From the NCBI GenBank assembly GCA_963777435.1, contig CAVZQT010000002.1, positions 124,001 to 188,000 of the forward strand: DNA of 64,000 nt. The letters are read 5' to 3'. The stretch comes from AP-15 sp963777435 (GTDB lineage Bacteria; Pseudomonadota; Alphaproteobacteria; ATCC43930; CGMCC-115725). Below are positions 47,074 through 55,674 of the stretch, piece after piece. Position numbers and translations under genes: made by a program. Numbering within the stretch: position 1 is the stretch's first letter; each line of letters begins with the position of its first letter. Below the pieces are notes generated by a model, which ran no database searches, was not told where the DNA came from, and saw only the letters and a program-made list of their open reading frames with translations.

Positions 47074-48006
47074 TCAGTGCAGCGTAGCGAGGGCTGCCTG
47101 AATTCGTTGGCCCTGGCTTTCGTTGATCAGACTGGAGAGCACCTTGCTGAAATGCGGATGCCGGGCGCCCGAGTGGATGTATTGCCAGCGGTATGCCGCA
47201 AGGAAGGCAGCCTCGATCGTCTGCACCTCGTCCACATCCACCGCGCGCGTGCAATTGGCAGCGAAGTAGCTCGCGTCGGCCGCCGCTTGCGCCCGCAGGA
47301 TTCCGTCCACTGCGGCGACCAGCGCGATGAACTCGTCCACCCCCCGATCGCGTTCCTCCGCCGAGAGCGTGGCGTCGTGCCGAACCAGCTCGAGTTCATC
47401 GAGGATCGCGTGCTGGCACTCCTCTTTCCAGTGGTAGAGGAACACGTCCTTGTAGAGCTCGGACAGATCGGCATCATCGCGGATGCTTTCGCGATAGTGG
47501 ATCTGGGTGAACAGCTCGATGTGCAATGTCAGCGCCAGCACCGCCCAGTTGCCCTTGGCGAGCACGATGCGAGCGACCGCATCGGGGTCGACATCAAAGC
47601 GATAGCCGTCGGGCAAAATCTCACCAACCATCGCATCGATGCGGCGAAACAAGGCCTGGTGCTTCAGTTCCTCCGCGCTGAACCGCACCAGCGCTTCGAC
47701 TGCCTCCTGGTCGCCAAGCGCGTGCTCGCGGCCCAGCTCCAGGATTTTGGCATTGATGAACCGCTCGACCAGCCCAAAGGTATTGGCGTAGGTGCGGCCC
47801 TGGATCTGGCTCACAAACCGCCTCTCGCCGGGCGACAGCGTCGTGAATGCGTCGGCCAGCGAAAGCCCATCCGGGAGGAACTTGTGGGCGGCGTCGAAGC
47901 GGCGCCCCCGAATCACGTCCTCGTCGATGTCCCAATAGACGCGCTTTGAAGATTGGATGCAGCGGGCATACCGGTTGTCGTTCTGCATCCCATCGATTGC
48001 AGTCAT
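47074..48006 (-). CDS. Ferritin-like diiron protein, putative oxygenase
   Basis: 310 residues from the ATG at 48006, with GGAGACGG before it; 49 further codons upstream lack similarity. A complete diiron ligand set can be read on four helices: Glu81, Glu113-x-x-His116, Glu164, Glu196-x-x-His199. This pattern fits R2-like and AurF-like diiron oxygenases more than iron-storage ferritin. No signal peptide. I do not recognise a named family. Encoded between a tautomerase and an OsmC protein, which suggests oxidation of a small, perhaps aromatic or unsaturated, substrate. Confidence 0.7.
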   Translation of the reverse strand: MTAIDGMQNDNRYARCIQSSKRVYWDIDEDVIRGRRFDAAHKFLPDGLSLADAFTTLSPGERRFVSQIQGRTYANTFGLVERFINAKILELGREHALGDQEAVEALVRFSAEELKHQALFRRIDAMVGEILPDGYRFDVDPDAVARIVLAKGNWAVLALTLHIELFTQIHYRESIRDDADLSELYKDVFLYHWKEECQHAILDELELVRHDATLSAEERDRGVDEFIALVAAVDGILRAQAAADASYFAANCTRAVDVDEVQTIEAAFLAAYRWQYIHSGARHPHFSKVLSSLINESQGQRIQAALATLH

Positions 48007-48118
48007 TGTCCGTCTCCTTTTCGTGGAGTGGTGTGCCGGCAGTCTGCGAAGGACCGTCCGGTCGCCCGAACCACTGTCGATGGTCCGGGCGCAACGCGGC
48101 GCAAGCGACTTCGCGCGG

Positions 48119-48343
48119 TCACGCAGCCTTGCCGCGTGCCAGAGCGTGGACATCGGCGGTAGTCAGGGCTTTACCGCCGACCCCCCAATCACCGCTTTCC
48201 ACCTCCTCGACTTGACAAAGGGTAACCTGGCGCATGTTCTCGCCCTCGATCGAGACCATCGCATCAGTCAGTTTGCTGATGATCTGACGCTTCTGTTCTT
48301 GACTGAACACGTCCTTGATGACCTGTACTTGAATGAGCGGCAT
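48119..48343 (-). CDS. 4-oxalocrotonate tautomerase family protein
   Basis: 74 residues. N-terminal MPLIQVQVIKDVFS gives the catalytic Pro1 after Met removal. Members convert enol to keto isomers of 2-oxo acids or process halo-acrylates. First gene of the tautomerase / diiron / OsmC operon, with GAGGAGAG before the ATG. Somewhat longer than 4-OT (62 residues). Confidence 0.85.
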   Translation of the reverse strand: MPLIQVQVIKDVFSQEQKRQIISKLTDAMVSIEGENMRQVTLCQVEEVESGDWGVGGKALTTADVHALARGKAA

Positions 48344-48515
48344 TGGATCTCTCCTCTCGTCTCGGGTTGCTGTTCAGATGCGCAAGCGAGATTGCTTGAC
48401 ACCCATGACATAGTGGGGAACACTCGCCATCATAGTAATAGACAGTTTGAACGTCAGTTGGCGTAACTGTACTGGTCCAGCGACCGGGCCAATCCGACGA
48501 GAGGCGAGTACAGGC
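48344..48515. promoter_or_regulatory. Divergent control region between tautomerase operon and MocR regulator
   Basis: 172 bases hold both promoters. TTGACA at 48396-48401 could be a -35 box for the plus strand. The segment TACTGGTCCAG near 48472-48482 resembles the half-sites (CTGGTCC) bound by several MocR-type regulators. Binding of the adjacent regulator here is inference from the divergent layout. Confidence 0.4.
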
Positions 48516-49934
48516 ATGCTTTCCCTAACCATTAGTCGGAATAACGGTCAGCCGCTCGCCGACCAGATCGTGGCGAGCATCAAGCGGCAAATCGATGATC
48601 GGCACCTACGGCCAGGCACCAAATTGCCGTCGATCCGGAACTTCGCCGAAAGCTACAAGGTCAGCCGCTTCACGGTCGTCGAGGCTTACGACCGCCTGGT
48701 TGCGATGGGCTGTCTGCAGTCACGCCGCGGCGCCGGCTTCTATACGGCACCGGTGCTCGCGCCGGCGGAGGCGACGCGCCCCGCCCCGTCCGATAACCTC
48801 AGGCGCAACGAGGAACTGGTCTGGCTGATCCGCCGTCAGCTGGAAGCGGACGAAAACACGCTGCTCGCGGGAGGCGCGTGGCTGCCGAATTCGTGGCTCG
48901 ACGAAGCCGGTATCCGCCAGAGCCTCAACGTGCTCGCACGCAGGAACGGCGCCTACCTGCTCGAATACGGGCGCCCGTTCGGCTATCTGCCGCTGCGCGA
49001 GCATCTCGCGCTGATGCTGGCCGGCCTCGGCATCACCGCTAATCCGGACCAGATCCTGCTGACGCAAGGCACGAGCCAGGCGCTCGAGCTCGTCAGCCGC
49101 TACTTGCTCAAATCCGGTGACGCGGCATTGGTGGACGACCCCGGCTACTACAATTTGTTCGGCAATCTGCGGCTGCAGGGTGTTGAAATGCTGGCGGTGC
49201 CGCGCAATCCCGACGGACCGGACATCACCATTCTCGAAAATCTGGCAACCGCGCACCGCCCGAAGGTCTATTTCACTCAGTCGGTGATGCACAACCCGAC
49301 CGGCACCGATATGAGCCCGCATGTCGCATTCAAGGTGTTGCAGGCCGCTGAACGGCACAATTTCACCGTCGTGGAGGATGACATCTTCTGCGATCTGCAG
49401 GTGAAAACGACGCCTCGGCTCGCGACCCTCGACCAGCTCGATCGCGTGATCTATGCACGCAGCTTTTCCAAGACATTGTCAGGCAGCCTGCGCGTCGGTT
49501 TTGTCGCCTGCTCGCAACACGTCGCCAACGAACTCGCCGACATCAAGATGCTGACCACCATCACCACCTCGCCATTCACCGAGCGGCTGATTTATCTGAT
49601 GCTGGTCGAGGGCCATTACCGAAAATATCTGTCTCGCTTGAGCGGGCGGCTAGGCGAGGCGCGCATCGATGTCGTGCGCGCCTTCGAACGTATCGGACTT
49701 GAGTTGTTCGCGGAGCCTGCAGACGGCATGTTCGTTTGGGCGCGCTTCCCGCATATTGACGACTCGCTAGCACTGGCGGAGGCGTCGCAGCGCGACGGCA
49801 TCATGCTCGCGCCTGGCACGGTCTTCCGTCCGCATCTCGAGCGCTCGCCGTGGCTGCGGTTCAACGTTGCGGTCTGCGACGACCCGCGCGTGCAGCGCTG
49901 GCTGCAACGGCAGGTGGCGCACGAGGCGGCGTAA
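48516..49934 (+). CDS. MocR-type transcriptional regulator (GntR helix-turn-helix plus aminotransferase fold)
   Basis: 472 residues from the ATG at 48516 (MLSLTISRNNGQ). N-terminal winged helix (about 5-75) with LPSIRNFAESYKVSRFTVVEAYDRL, then a fold-type I aminotransferase domain with the PLP-binding Lys319 in RSFSKTLSGSLRVGFV and VDDPGYYN and NPTGTDMS segments. MocR proteins sense an amino compound or PLP itself and control a divergent operon. The divergent tautomerase / diiron / OsmC genes are the obvious target. An ATG at 48447 is in frame but adds unsupported residues. Confidence 0.9.
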   Translation: MLSLTISRNNGQPLADQIVASIKRQIDDRHLRPGTKLPSIRNFAESYKVSRFTVVEAYDRLVAMGCLQSRRGAGFYTAPVLAPAEATRPAPSDNLRRNEELVWLIRRQLEADENTLLAGGAWLPNSWLDEAGIRQSLNVLARRNGAYLLEYGRPFGYLPLREHLALMLAGLGITANPDQILLTQGTSQALELVSRYLLKSGDAALVDDPGYYNLFGNLRLQGVEMLAVPRNPDGPDITILENLATAHRPKVYFTQSVMHNPTGTDMSPHVAFKVLQAAERHNFTVVEDDIFCDLQVKTTPRLATLDQLDRVIYARSFSKTLSGSLRVGFVACSQHVANELADIKMLTTITTSPFTERLIYLMLVEGHYRKYLSRLSGRLGEARIDVVRAFERIGLELFAEPADGMFVWARFPHIDDSLALAEASQRDGIMLAPGTVFRPHLERSPWLRFNVAVCDDPRVQRWLQRQVAHEAA

Positions 49935-50337
49935 CAGGTGGGTCGTTGGGTGGTCAGAGTGAAGCACCGCGTCGGGGTCGACTCCCCCGTTCGATAGCGG
50001 TTACGCTAGCAACTGTTCCGGCCCAAAGCGGCTCATAGGGGCGCGGAGCAGGAACACCCGACCGGTCAGCCGGTGTCCAGTCATAGGATCAGGTTCAAGC
50101 GCGCGGGCCGTAATCCGATATTGCTTCTGTTGAAGTCGCAATGATGATCGCGCCGGCCGCCGATACCCGCTGATTCGCGCGTGACAACCGCCGATCGAAA
50201 GCGGCGGGAGCCGTCATCCCCCACAAAATTAACCCAAACCGATTAATCCCGGGCGATTTTGGTTGCGGCAACCGCCGCGGTAGCGAAAGATCGCTTTCGG
50301 GGACCGTCCACATTTTTTTGACACGGGGGCAAGCACG
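49935..50337. other. Gene-free stretch
   Basis: About 400 bases between the MocR gene and the DUF1906 lipoprotein gene. I see no conserved frame, tRNA or riboswitch. A short T-run (50314-50320) lies 20 bases before the lipoprotein start but without a hairpin. Confidence 0.5.
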
Positions 50338-51207
50338 TTGCGGGTTGAGAAACTAGTTCTGATTGCTGCAGCGCTGATCTTAGCGGCATGCCAGCCCCCG
50401 CCACTTCCGACCCTGTACCAGGTAGTCGAGCCTACGAAGACGGTTCGCGCCGGCCGCGGGATCGATATGGCGACCAACTCCACCGGCGTGGCGTACCAGC
50501 TGAGGCCGGGCCTGGTCGACTTTGTCGCGCGCTATTACCGCAGCCCGGATTCGCGGTTGCCGGCGCTCTCGGCGAGCGAGGCGCAGCGGCTATCGTCGCA
50601 AGGGTTGAACATTGTCGCGGTGTGGGAATCGCATTCCCGGCATCCCGGATATTTTTCTTATCCACAAGGGTATAGCGATGCGATCACGGCGCATTGGCAG
50701 GCGAAAGCGACCGGTCAGCCACCGGGCACCGCCATCTATTTTGCCGTCGACTTTGATGCACGGAGCCGGTCACTGGATCGCGTTACCGAATATTTCGAAG
50801 GGGTTGCCGCCGGTCTCGTCGCGGCGGGCAAAGGCATCGCAAATTACCAGACCGGCGTGTACGGCTCCGGATCCGTTTGCGATGCGATAAAGCGAATGGG
50901 TTTGGCGCGATACACCTGGCTATCGAACTCGATTGCGTGGACCGGTTCGATCGGTTACGAGGACTGGAATATCAGGCAGTCGGGCCGCTGGCCCGAGCTC
51001 TCGTTCAGTCATGATGCGGACGAAGCCAGAGACGATTATGGCGGATTCCGGGTGGTCGGGTACGAGGTCGCCGCCAATGGCAATGGCGCCAATGCCAATG
51101 GTAATGGTTCCAATGGCAATCCCAATACAAATGGCGTGCCCCACGATCTGCTTGCGGCTCGGATGCCGCAAAATGGCCCACCGCCAAGCGCTCCGATGAT
51201 CCGTTAG
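50338..51207 (+). CDS. DUF1906 (Rv2525c-like, glycoside-hydrolase-like) lipoprotein
   Basis: 289 residues starting at a TTG codon. N-terminal signal with lipobox ILAAC (Cys19). The DUF1906 TIM-barrel domain starts at GRGIDMAT and includes FVARYYRSP, NIVAVWESHSRHPGY, and TAIYFAVDFDARS, the last carrying the acidic residues of the pocket. Members are exported proteins linked to cell-wall or phage-lysin functions; activity is generally unproven. Residues 245-265 are an Asn/Gly low-complexity run, followed by a short Pro-rich end. Convergent with the next gene. Confidence 0.8.
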   Translation: MRVEKLVLIAAALILAACQPPPLPTLYQVVEPTKTVRAGRGIDMATNSTGVAYQLRPGLVDFVARYYRSPDSRLPALSASEAQRLSSQGLNIVAVWESHSRHPGYFSYPQGYSDAITAHWQAKATGQPPGTAIYFAVDFDARSRSLDRVTEYFEGVAAGLVAAGKGIANYQTGVYGSGSVCDAIKRMGLARYTWLSNSIAWTGSIGYEDWNIRQSGRWPELSFSHDADEARDDYGGFRVVGYEVAANGNGANANGNGSNGNPNTNGVPHDLLAARMPQNGPPPSAPMIR

Positions 51208-51226
51208 CGCCGATACGATGCGGGTC

Positions 51227-52954
51227 TTAGAACTGTGCCATTGCAGCGGTGACCGCATTGCCGGCGATGTAGCCCTGACAAACGGCGCGGGCGAGGCCGT
51301 GCTGGCTGAAGCCGCCGGCTGATTCGCCGCCGCAATAAAGCGCCGGGATTATCTCGCCGTTCATGTCGATAACTTGGCATTTAGCATTGATGCGCAGGCC
51401 GGCGCGGGTGTCGTGCACAACCGGCGTTGCCCAGGCGGCATAAAAGGGCGGCTTAGCGATCTTGTACATCGGCTTGGGCTTGCCGAAATCCGCGTCAATT
51501 CCGGAATCGACAAAGGCGTTGTAGCGCGCGACGGTTTCTTCCAATGCCGCTGGCGGCATCGGCACGCGCTGGTATTTCATGACAATCTTTTCGGCGAGAT
51601 CGGCCAGTCGATTGGCGCTGAAGAAAAAGCCGGCGGCAATGTCGACATGCGGCGGTGTCGGCCGCCATTGTTCGCGTTCCGGCGCGTCGCTGTCAAAGAT
51701 TGCCCAGATCGGACCGCCGCCATTGTGGCCATCGTCGATCCCGGCCAATGCGGCATTCAGGAAATTATTGGGGTCGTATTTGACATTCTTGGCATTGCGC
51801 CAGCTGCCCTGAATATAGGGTTCGACGGAATTGTAGTTGTTGGCGATGTATTGCCCGCCGGTCTCGTCGTAAAAACGCTTACCCAGCATATTGACCAGGA
51901 TTACATCTTGCCAATTCGCCACCCGCAGGCCGCTCGCGCGGGCGCGATCAAACACCCGGCTGCCCGGCATCCATTGCAGATTTCGGTAATTGTATTGGCA
52001 GCCAATCGAGCCCGGCTTGGTCACATTCGCGCCGAACTCGCCGGTCTGGTTGTAAAGCCCCCACAGTGACGCGCCGATCGCCATTGCCGCCAGTTCGCCG
52101 CTGGCGTCCTGGTCCGACCACGGCATGCCGGCAAGCCCGCAATATTCCTCGGTCAGGCGCGGATCGAACATGCGCCGGAAATTGACATTCCCGGTCGAGC
52201 CGCCGGTGCCGATGATCACCGCCTGGCGGGCGCGGATACTGAGCGCGGTTCCCTTGTGATCGACCGCTACGCCGAGCACCGGGCCGGCGTTTGGCGTCTG
52301 GCGGTAGAGCGAAACCATTCGGTGTTCGAGCAGGATCTCAACGCCGGCTTTTTTTGCGGCAACTTCGAGCGGCCGCATCAAGCCATTGCCCGAGGAACGG
52401 GTCTTTTGCATTGCCGGATCGGCCGGCTGCCCGGTCTGCACCGTCGGCCAGTCCATCACGGCGCAGTGCATTTCGCGCGGCAGCGAATTGCCGACCGAGT
52501 TTCCGCCAATCGCATCGGGCGCTTTGTCGACAAAGATGACGCCATGGTCGAGCAGCCATTCAAAGCACGGGGCGCTATTGTCGGCAAAGGCGCGGATGAT
52601 TTCGCGATCATTGTAGCGGTAATCCGGAAAGCCGTTCGGCCCAACCACCGACCAGTCGGTCAGGTCGCGGAACAACAAATCCGGGGTGTCCTCGATGCCG
52701 TATTGCTTTTGTACGCTGGTGCCGCCCCCGAGCGGGACATTGCCGCCGCTGGTGATGGCGTGGCCACCGATATCCGCTTCCGCCTCGACCAGAATCACCG
52801 TGAGGCCGGCTTCGCGCGCGATGATTGCAGCGGGCATCCCGGTGGCGCCGGCGCCGATCACGACGACATCGGCTTCGCGATCCCATTCGCCCGGCAGATG
52901 CTGCGCCTGCGCGGCAGCCGATTCCGGCCTGCCCAATCCATCCCTGATGCTCAT
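51227..52954 (-). CDS. FAD-dependent oxidoreductase, fumarate-reductase-flavoprotein-like
   Basis: 575 residues from the ATG at 52954 (MSIRDGLG); upstream codons lack similarity. N-terminal FAD fold VVVIGAGATGMPAAIIAREAG near residue 30, GGHAITSGGN near 63, second FAD contact AVIIGTGGSTGNV near 250, and C-terminal ALYCGGESAGGFSQHGLARAVCQG. The family covers fumarate reductase, 3-ketosteroid dehydrogenase and tricarballylate dehydrogenase. Lacks a haem domain or Tat signal. The substrate cannot be told. Confidence 0.85.
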   Translation of the reverse strand: MSIRDGLGRPESAAAQAQHLPGEWDREADVVVIGAGATGMPAAIIAREAGLTVILVEAEADIGGHAITSGGNVPLGGGTSVQKQYGIEDTPDLLFRDLTDWSVVGPNGFPDYRYNDREIIRAFADNSAPCFEWLLDHGVIFVDKAPDAIGGNSVGNSLPREMHCAVMDWPTVQTGQPADPAMQKTRSSGNGLMRPLEVAAKKAGVEILLEHRMVSLYRQTPNAGPVLGVAVDHKGTALSIRARQAVIIGTGGSTGNVNFRRMFDPRLTEEYCGLAGMPWSDQDASGELAAMAIGASLWGLYNQTGEFGANVTKPGSIGCQYNYRNLQWMPGSRVFDRARASGLRVANWQDVILVNMLGKRFYDETGGQYIANNYNSVEPYIQGSWRNAKNVKYDPNNFLNAALAGIDDGHNGGGPIWAIFDSDAPEREQWRPTPPHVDIAAGFFFSANRLADLAEKIVMKYQRVPMPPAALEETVARYNAFVDSGIDADFGKPKPMYKIAKPPFYAAWATPVVHDTRAGLRINAKCQVIDMNGEIIPALYCGGESAGGFSQHGLARAVCQGYIAGNAVTAAMAQF

Positions 52955-53223
52955 CGCCTTCCCCGCCCGGCGCTGTCGAGCGCCATACCCTGCCGTTTCG
53001 GATCCATTGCGCCCACTCCCCTCGCCCCTGACATGCATCCCTTGTCGCAATCAAGCGTACGTCAGTTTCGCGAGATGTCTCAAGCTACTTACCCCACCAA
53101 ACCGCAGCGCTGACATAACGGGGCGCATTCCCCTGGAGGCGTCTGCTTGGCGCGACGCCGCGCCCTTCTCGGCCCTCCCATCGTCTCCCACATAACAATG
53201 CGGTGACACAGCTTTCCAAGAGA

Positions 53224-53853
53224 ATGCAATCGAGCCTGGCCCAGCCCGACCTGCTTGACGGCCCATGCCTCGCCGGGCTGTCCCAGGCCGATGCCATCGT
53301 CACGCCGCGAGAAGAGCAGAGCCTGATCGGGTCGATCGATGCGGCGGAGCTTTCGCCGTTCCGCTTTCACCAATGGCTAGGCAAGCGGCTGACCGCATCC
53401 TATGGCTGGCGCTATGACTTCGACGATGCTAGCCTGACGCCAACTGAGCCCATCCCTGATTGGCTGCTGCCGCTGCGCGCCAAGGCCGCCGAGTTCGCCG
53501 ATTTGCCCGCGGACGAACTCGTCCAGGCATTGGTGATCCGCTACGATCCCGGCGCCGGGATCGGCTGGCATCGCGACCGGCCGGTGTTCGAGCATGTCTT
53601 CGGCATCTCGCTCGGAGCACCGGCGACGATGCGGTTCCGACGGCGCAAACCCGGCGGTTTCGATCGGGCATCGGCGTTATTGCCCCCGCGCTCGATTTAC
53701 CACCTTACCGGCGAGGCGCGTCATCAGTGGGAGCACAGCATCGCGCCGATGGAGGTGACACGCTGGTCGGTCACCTTCCGCAGTTTGTCGCAGAAGGGTC
53801 GTTTGCTAGCGAGCGGCGCCACGCAGGAGGTCGCCGGCGTCCCCTCTTTGTGA
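53224..53853 (+). CDS. alkB: AlkB-like 2-oxoglutarate/Fe(II) DNA repair dioxygenase
   Basis: About 209 residues. Oxidative demethylase fold: GWHRDRPVFEHVFGISLG gives the H-x-D iron ligands, EHSIAPM the second His, and RWSVTFR the 2-oxoglutarate Arg. Repairs alkylated bases such as 1-methyladenine in the well-studied members; RNA or protein substrates are also known in the family. Start chosen at the ATG at 53224 with AAGAG before it; a GTG at 53203 is also in frame. Confidence 0.87.
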   Translation: MQSSLAQPDLLDGPCLAGLSQADAIVTPREEQSLIGSIDAAELSPFRFHQWLGKRLTASYGWRYDFDDASLTPTEPIPDWLLPLRAKAAEFADLPADELVQALVIRYDPGAGIGWHRDRPVFEHVFGISLGAPATMRFRRRKPGGFDRASALLPPRSIYHLTGEARHQWEHSIAPMEVTRWSVTFRSLSQKGRLLASGATQEVAGVPSL

Positions 53854-53869
53854 TTTTCCGGAGTGAATA

Positions 53870-53895
53870 GCGAGGCGGGTTTGTCGTCGCCTCGC
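53870..53895. terminator. Bidirectional hairpin between convergent genes
   Basis: Perfect 8-base-pair stem GCGAGGCG/CGCCTCGC with a 10-base loop, between the stop of alkB (53853) and the stop of the DUF6295 gene (53911). Placement suits termination from both sides; no T-run. Confidence 0.5.
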
Positions 53896-53910
53896 AAGTC
53901 GCCGCCTGAC

Positions 53911-54189
53911 TCAGGTATTGCGCAAGCGATGGCCTTCTTCGATTTCGGCTGCTGCTATCGCCCGCGCCAGTGCGCTGCTCAGCTCTTTGGCCGATTCCAA
54001 GGTCAACTCGACCGCGACCCGCGCGTCCGGACCGAGCGCGCGGTTCACAAAATCGATGTTGATGGCCTCTTCCAACAGAGCGTGGTGCGGGTGGTCGTAG
54101 GACACGACCGCATGGGTCAGATCGAACCACCCGGCATCGCGCTTGCCGGCACCCGCGGCGCTGACGATCTCAACGATCGAGGTGCACAT
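53911..54189 (-). CDS. DUF6295 family protein
   Basis: 92 residues from the ATG at 54189 (MCTSIVEIV). Matches small proteins with GAGKRDAGWFDLTHAVVSYDHP and the later NIDFVNRALGPDARVAVEL. No function is known. Lies seven bases downstream of the dienelactone-hydrolase-type gene and is likely co-transcribed with it. Confidence 0.7.
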   Translation of the reverse strand: MCTSIVEIVSAAGAGKRDAGWFDLTHAVVSYDHPHHALLEEAINIDFVNRALGPDARVAVELTLESAKELSSALARAIAAAEIEEGHRLRNT

Positions 54190-54196
54190 GCCGGCG

Positions 54197-54943
54197 TTAG
54201 GCTGACAGATGCTTCTCGAGGAACGCGAAGACCTTCTTCCAGCCGTCGAGCGCCTGCTCGATCCGGTAGGCCGGCCGGTCGTAATAGAAAAAGCCGTGGC
54301 CAGCGCCATCGTAACGGTGGAATTCGTAGTTCTTGCCGTACTTTTTCAGCTCGGCCTCGTGCTGGTCGACCTGTTCCGGGGTCGGCGAACGATCCTCGTT
54401 GCCGAAGAGGCCGAGCAACGGGCATGACAACTTTTGCGTGTATTCGATCGGCGCCACCGGCTGCTTTGGGTTCAGCTCCTCCTGGCTCATCACGACGCGG
54501 CCGCCCCACAGCTCGCAGGCGGCGTTGATGCTGTTGGTATGGCAGGCATAGAGAAAGGTCTGCCTTCCGCCCGAGCAGGTGCCGAACACGCCGACCTTGC
54601 CGTTCAGCCAGGGCTGGGCCTTCAGCCATTGCACCGCACCCTCGGTGTCGCCGATGACCTGAGCGTCGGGAACGCCGCCCTCGGCGCGCACCTTGGCGGC
54701 GACATCGTCGGCTTTGCCCTCGCCGGCGCGGTGATAAAGGTTATGGCTGATCGTCGCGTAGCCGTGATGGGCGAATTTGCGGGTCGCCTCGCGATACCAT
54801 TCGTCCCAGCCCGGCGCGTGATGCAGCAGCACCATGCCGGGGAACGGGCCCGGCCCTAACGGCCGCGCGACATAGGCCGAAATCGACTCGTTCTTGTCGC
54901 CATTGATCGCAATCGTTTCGGCAATCATGCCTTCATAGGCCAT
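54197..54943 (-). CDS. Dienelactone hydrolase family protein
   Basis: 248 residues from the ATG at 54943 (MAYEGMIAE). Alpha/beta hydrolase of the DLH type with a Cys nucleophile: GTCSGG near residue 125; acid in FGNEDRSP near 185 and His in GAGHGFFYYDRP near 220. The FPGMVLLHHAPGWDEW oxyanion segment is typical. Hydrolyses lactone or ester bonds; true substrate unknown. Operon with the DUF6295 gene. Confidence 0.87.
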   Translation of the reverse strand: MAYEGMIAETIAINGDKNESISAYVARPLGPGPFPGMVLLHHAPGWDEWYREATRKFAHHGYATISHNLYHRAGEGKADDVAAKVRAEGGVPDAQVIGDTEGAVQWLKAQPWLNGKVGVFGTCSGGRQTFLYACHTNSINAACELWGGRVVMSQEELNPKQPVAPIEYTQKLSCPLLGLFGNEDRSPTPEQVDQHEAELKKYGKNYEFHRYDGAGHGFFYYDRPAYRIEQALDGWKKVFAFLEKHLSA

Positions 54944-55137
54944 TGTCGCATCCCCTCGTTGTAAAAGACGCTGCGTGCGGCTCGAGAACTGAGCGCTCGC
55001 CGAGCCTACCATATCCCGGGCCGCTTGCCCCAGCCCCTCCTTTCGCGATAAGGCGCGGGCTGGCGTACGGATTTACACGTCGGCCGGTTGATCTCCCCTT
55101 CTGGACATCAAGCCGGCGCGCCTGTCAAAGTCGGGAC

Positions 55138-55602
55138 ATGAGCCAAAGCGAAGTCGACGGCGAAATCCGCCCCGGCGAGGTGGTGGTCGAACTCCCGCCC
55201 CGAACCGATGCCGGGATCTTTTTTATCGGCACAATCCATACGCCGTGGCGTGACCGCCGCGAATGCCCGAAGCGCGGCAGCCGTGACGGGCCGATTTGCT
55301 CGATCGATGTCGACGAGCGCTGGCGGCCGGCGCTGGCAGGCCTCGACGGCTATCAGCGCATCCAGGTGCTTTATTGGATGCACCGGGCGCGCCGCGATCT
55401 CGTCCTGCAGACGCCGGCGGGCGGGCAGGCAACCGGCACATTCGCGCTGCGTTCGCCGGTGCGGCCCAACCCGATCGCTTCCTCGATCGTTGAATTGGTG
55501 GCGATCGAGGGCGGGACATTGCAGGTGCGCGGTCTCGACTGCATAGACGGCACGCCGCTCCTCGACCTCAAACCGGAACACCCGCCGGCAAACCAGGATT
55601 AA
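55138..55602 (+). CDS. TrmO-like tRNA N6-threonylcarbamoyladenosine methyltransferase
   Basis: 154 residues, UPF0066/TsaA beta-barrel. Conserved IGTIHTPW, RDGPICSIDVDERWRPALAGLDGYQRIQVLYWMHRARRD-type core (shown in pieces) and RSPVRPNPIASSIVELVAIEGG are seen; SAM binds this barrel in E. coli TrmO, which methylates t6A37 of tRNA-Thr. The C-terminal extension of full TrmO is missing, so a different methyltransferase role is possible. Confidence 0.82.
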   Translation: MSQSEVDGEIRPGEVVVELPPRTDAGIFFIGTIHTPWRDRRECPKRGSRDGPICSIDVDERWRPALAGLDGYQRIQVLYWMHRARRDLVLQTPAGGQATGTFALRSPVRPNPIASSIVELVAIEGGTLQVRGLDCIDGTPLLDLKPEHPPANQD

Positions 55603-55674
55603 ACCTGAACTCGGCAAGATCGAGCGGCCGTTCATGACGCGGGTGGATCAGGGCCGGCCTTATGCAGGCGCTGT

